NCBI GenBank assembly: GCA_023230525.1
Contig: JALNXE010000071.1
Location: 1 to 21,982, forward strand
Direction of reading: 5' to 3'
DNA length: 21,982 nt
Source: Desulfobulbaceae bacterium
GTDB lineage: Bacteria > Desulfobacterota > Desulfobulbia > Desulfobulbales > SURF-16
The notes under the pieces are model-generated. The model was not told the origin of the DNA and made no database searches. It saw only the letters and a program-made list of their open reading frames with translations. The translations under genes were made by a program, and so were the position numbers. Shown here in pieces: positions 21,218-21,982 of this stretch. How positions within the stretch are numbered: the first letter of the stretch is position 1; every line of letters begins with the position of its first letter.

Positions 21218-21246
21218 TTGACCTCCGGCAGGGTTATTCAATAATT
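21218..21246 (+). promoter_or_regulatory. Candidate rubrerythrin promoter
   Basis: -35 TTGACC (21218-21223) and -10 ATAATT (21241-21246) with a 17-base spacer, about 95 bases before the rubrerythrin start. The 204 bases between the transporter stop and the rubrerythrin start hold no gene. Confidence 0.5.
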
Positions 21247-21342
21247 TCCAAGAAAAATACTTGTATATCCGCACCATTGCCAGGTAGATAATTACAGCTG
21301 ACCGATTAATTTTACCCGATCCATAAATGACTGGAGGAACAG

Positions 21343-21864
21343 ATGAGCAAAACCGAAGAAAATCTGCAGGCAGCATTCGCCGGGGAATCCCAGGCCCGTA
21401 ACAAATATGACTATTTTGCCAAGGTTGCCAGGAAGGAAGGATACCATTACATTGCCGCTATTTTTGAGGAGACCGCCATAAACGAGATGCAGCACGCCAA
21501 GGATCAGTTCAAGCTGCTGCACGGCATTGGTGACACCATCGCCAACCTCAAGGAGGCGGTAAAGGGTGAAAATTACGAGACCTCTGACATGTATCCCGCC
21601 TTTGCCAGGCAGGCAGAGGCAGAGGGCAACATGGAGGCTGCCTTCCTGTTCCGGCAGATTGCCAAGGTTGAGGCTCACCATCGGGACCGCTACCAGCAGT
21701 TGCTGGAAATGGTGGAGAACGGCAGCGTGTATAAAAGAGATGAGCCCATCAAATGGAAATGCAGCAAGTGCGGCAACATCCATGAAGGGACCGAACCACC
21801 TGAAAAATGTCCGGTCTGCAAGCATGGCAGGGAGTATTACGGCCCTGCCAATCTGATTGACTAG
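21343..21864 (+). CDS. rbr: Rubrerythrin
   Basis: 173 residues. The N-terminal ferritin-like domain (about 1-130) shows the diiron ligands: GESQARNKY (Glu15), EETAINEMQHAK (Glu48 and His51 region), AEAEGNMEAA (Glu92/94) and KVEAHHRDRY (Glu110, His113). The C-terminus is a rubredoxin-like Fe-Cys4 domain with Cys140-x-x-Cys143 and Cys156-x-x-Cys159. Rubrerythrin reduces hydrogen peroxide in the cytoplasm of anaerobes and microaerophiles, taking electrons from rubredoxin. Start: ATG with ribosome binding site GGAGG 6 bases upstream. It is the best clue in the window to an anaerobic way of life. Confidence 0.96.
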   Translation: MSKTEENLQAAFAGESQARNKYDYFAKVARKEGYHYIAAIFEETAINEMQHAKDQFKLLHGIGDTIANLKEAVKGENYETSDMYPAFARQAEAEGNMEAAFLFRQIAKVEAHHRDRYQQLLEMVENGSVYKRDEPIKWKCSKCGNIHEGTEPPEKCPVCKHGREYYGPANLID

Positions 21865-21892
21865 TAGTATGATTCATTAAAATATTTACATT

Positions 21893-21982
21893 CTATACGA
21901 CATCCAGATCGAATTTCTTCCAGCGGAAAACCACCGGGGCTGAATTGATTTCGGCGATTCCTTTGAGAATGCGCTCCTTTAG
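21893..21982 (-). CDS. 3' end of an unidentified gene (runs off right edge)
   Basis: The last 29 codons of a minus-strand reading frame, ending VVFRWKKFDLDVV and TAG at 21893-21895. The frame is open to the window edge. It converges on the rubrerythrin gene with 28 bases between the stops. Too little is present to name a family. Confidence 0.5.
   Translation of the reverse strand, partial: LKERILKGIAEINSAPVVFRWKKFDLDVV

Noticed and set aside
1..21982. CRISPR arrays, rRNA genes or insertion sequences
   Set aside because: No regularly spaced direct repeats, rRNA-like sequence or transposase reading frames were seen.

Overview
The window looks like part of a bacterial chromosome, probably an anaerobic or microaerophilic proteobacterium-like Gram-negative. 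Desulfobacterota would fit, but that is inference from a rubrerythrin, a lipoprotein, a Fur-box-like site and general gene style; nothing in the sequence fixes the taxon. It splits into two parts. Positions 1 to about 16,760 are an accessory island packed with toxin-antitoxin, defence and mobility genes, almost all on the minus strand. Positions about 16,764 to 21,982 look like host chromosome.

The island abuts a tRNA-Arg(ACG) gene (16764-16840) with a complete tyrosine integrase (15651-16649) next to the tRNA 3' end, the usual layout of an integrative or mobilizable element. Further left lie a MobV-type relaxase fused to a Toprim primase-like region (8400s-10400) with an imperfect inverted repeat in front of it, and at the window edge the start of a second tyrosine recombinase. 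No type IV secretion genes are visible, so the element would at most be mobilizable.

The toxin-antitoxin zone (about 450-8534) reads leftward. It holds a frameshifted AbiEi-like regulator plus MNT nucleotidyltransferase; a decayed duplicate of an antitoxin/AbiEii junction; a five-gene operon hipB-hipA-(73 aa protein)-AbiEii-like-Fic-like with a strong promoter and a palindromic operator; a class II Fic AMPylase; a short leftover of a second Fic-like gene; and a hipB-hipA-(DUF6915-like)-phd remnant operon ending in a hairpin terminator. Five toxin-like proteins here end in the same short C-terminus (P/L-G-V/M).

Between the relaxase and the tRNA integrase is what appears to be a small integron cassette cluster without an integron integrase (CALIN-like). 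Three attC-like sites (10955-11046, 11984-12040, 12599-12720) all face the same way and separate a TIR-domain protein, a small protein with a possible nuclease motif, and a large DUF4062 plus repeat protein. All three genes look like defence genes. An orphan HicB-like antitoxin lies just beyond.

The chromosomal part contains the tRNA with its promoter and terminator; a large AAA+ ATPase of unknown role behind a promoter overlapped by a perfect 7-1-7 Fur-type palindrome; divergently a small Smr-domain protein; then a lipoprotein, a single-EamA-domain transporter, a rubrerythrin and the tail of an unidentified minus-strand gene.
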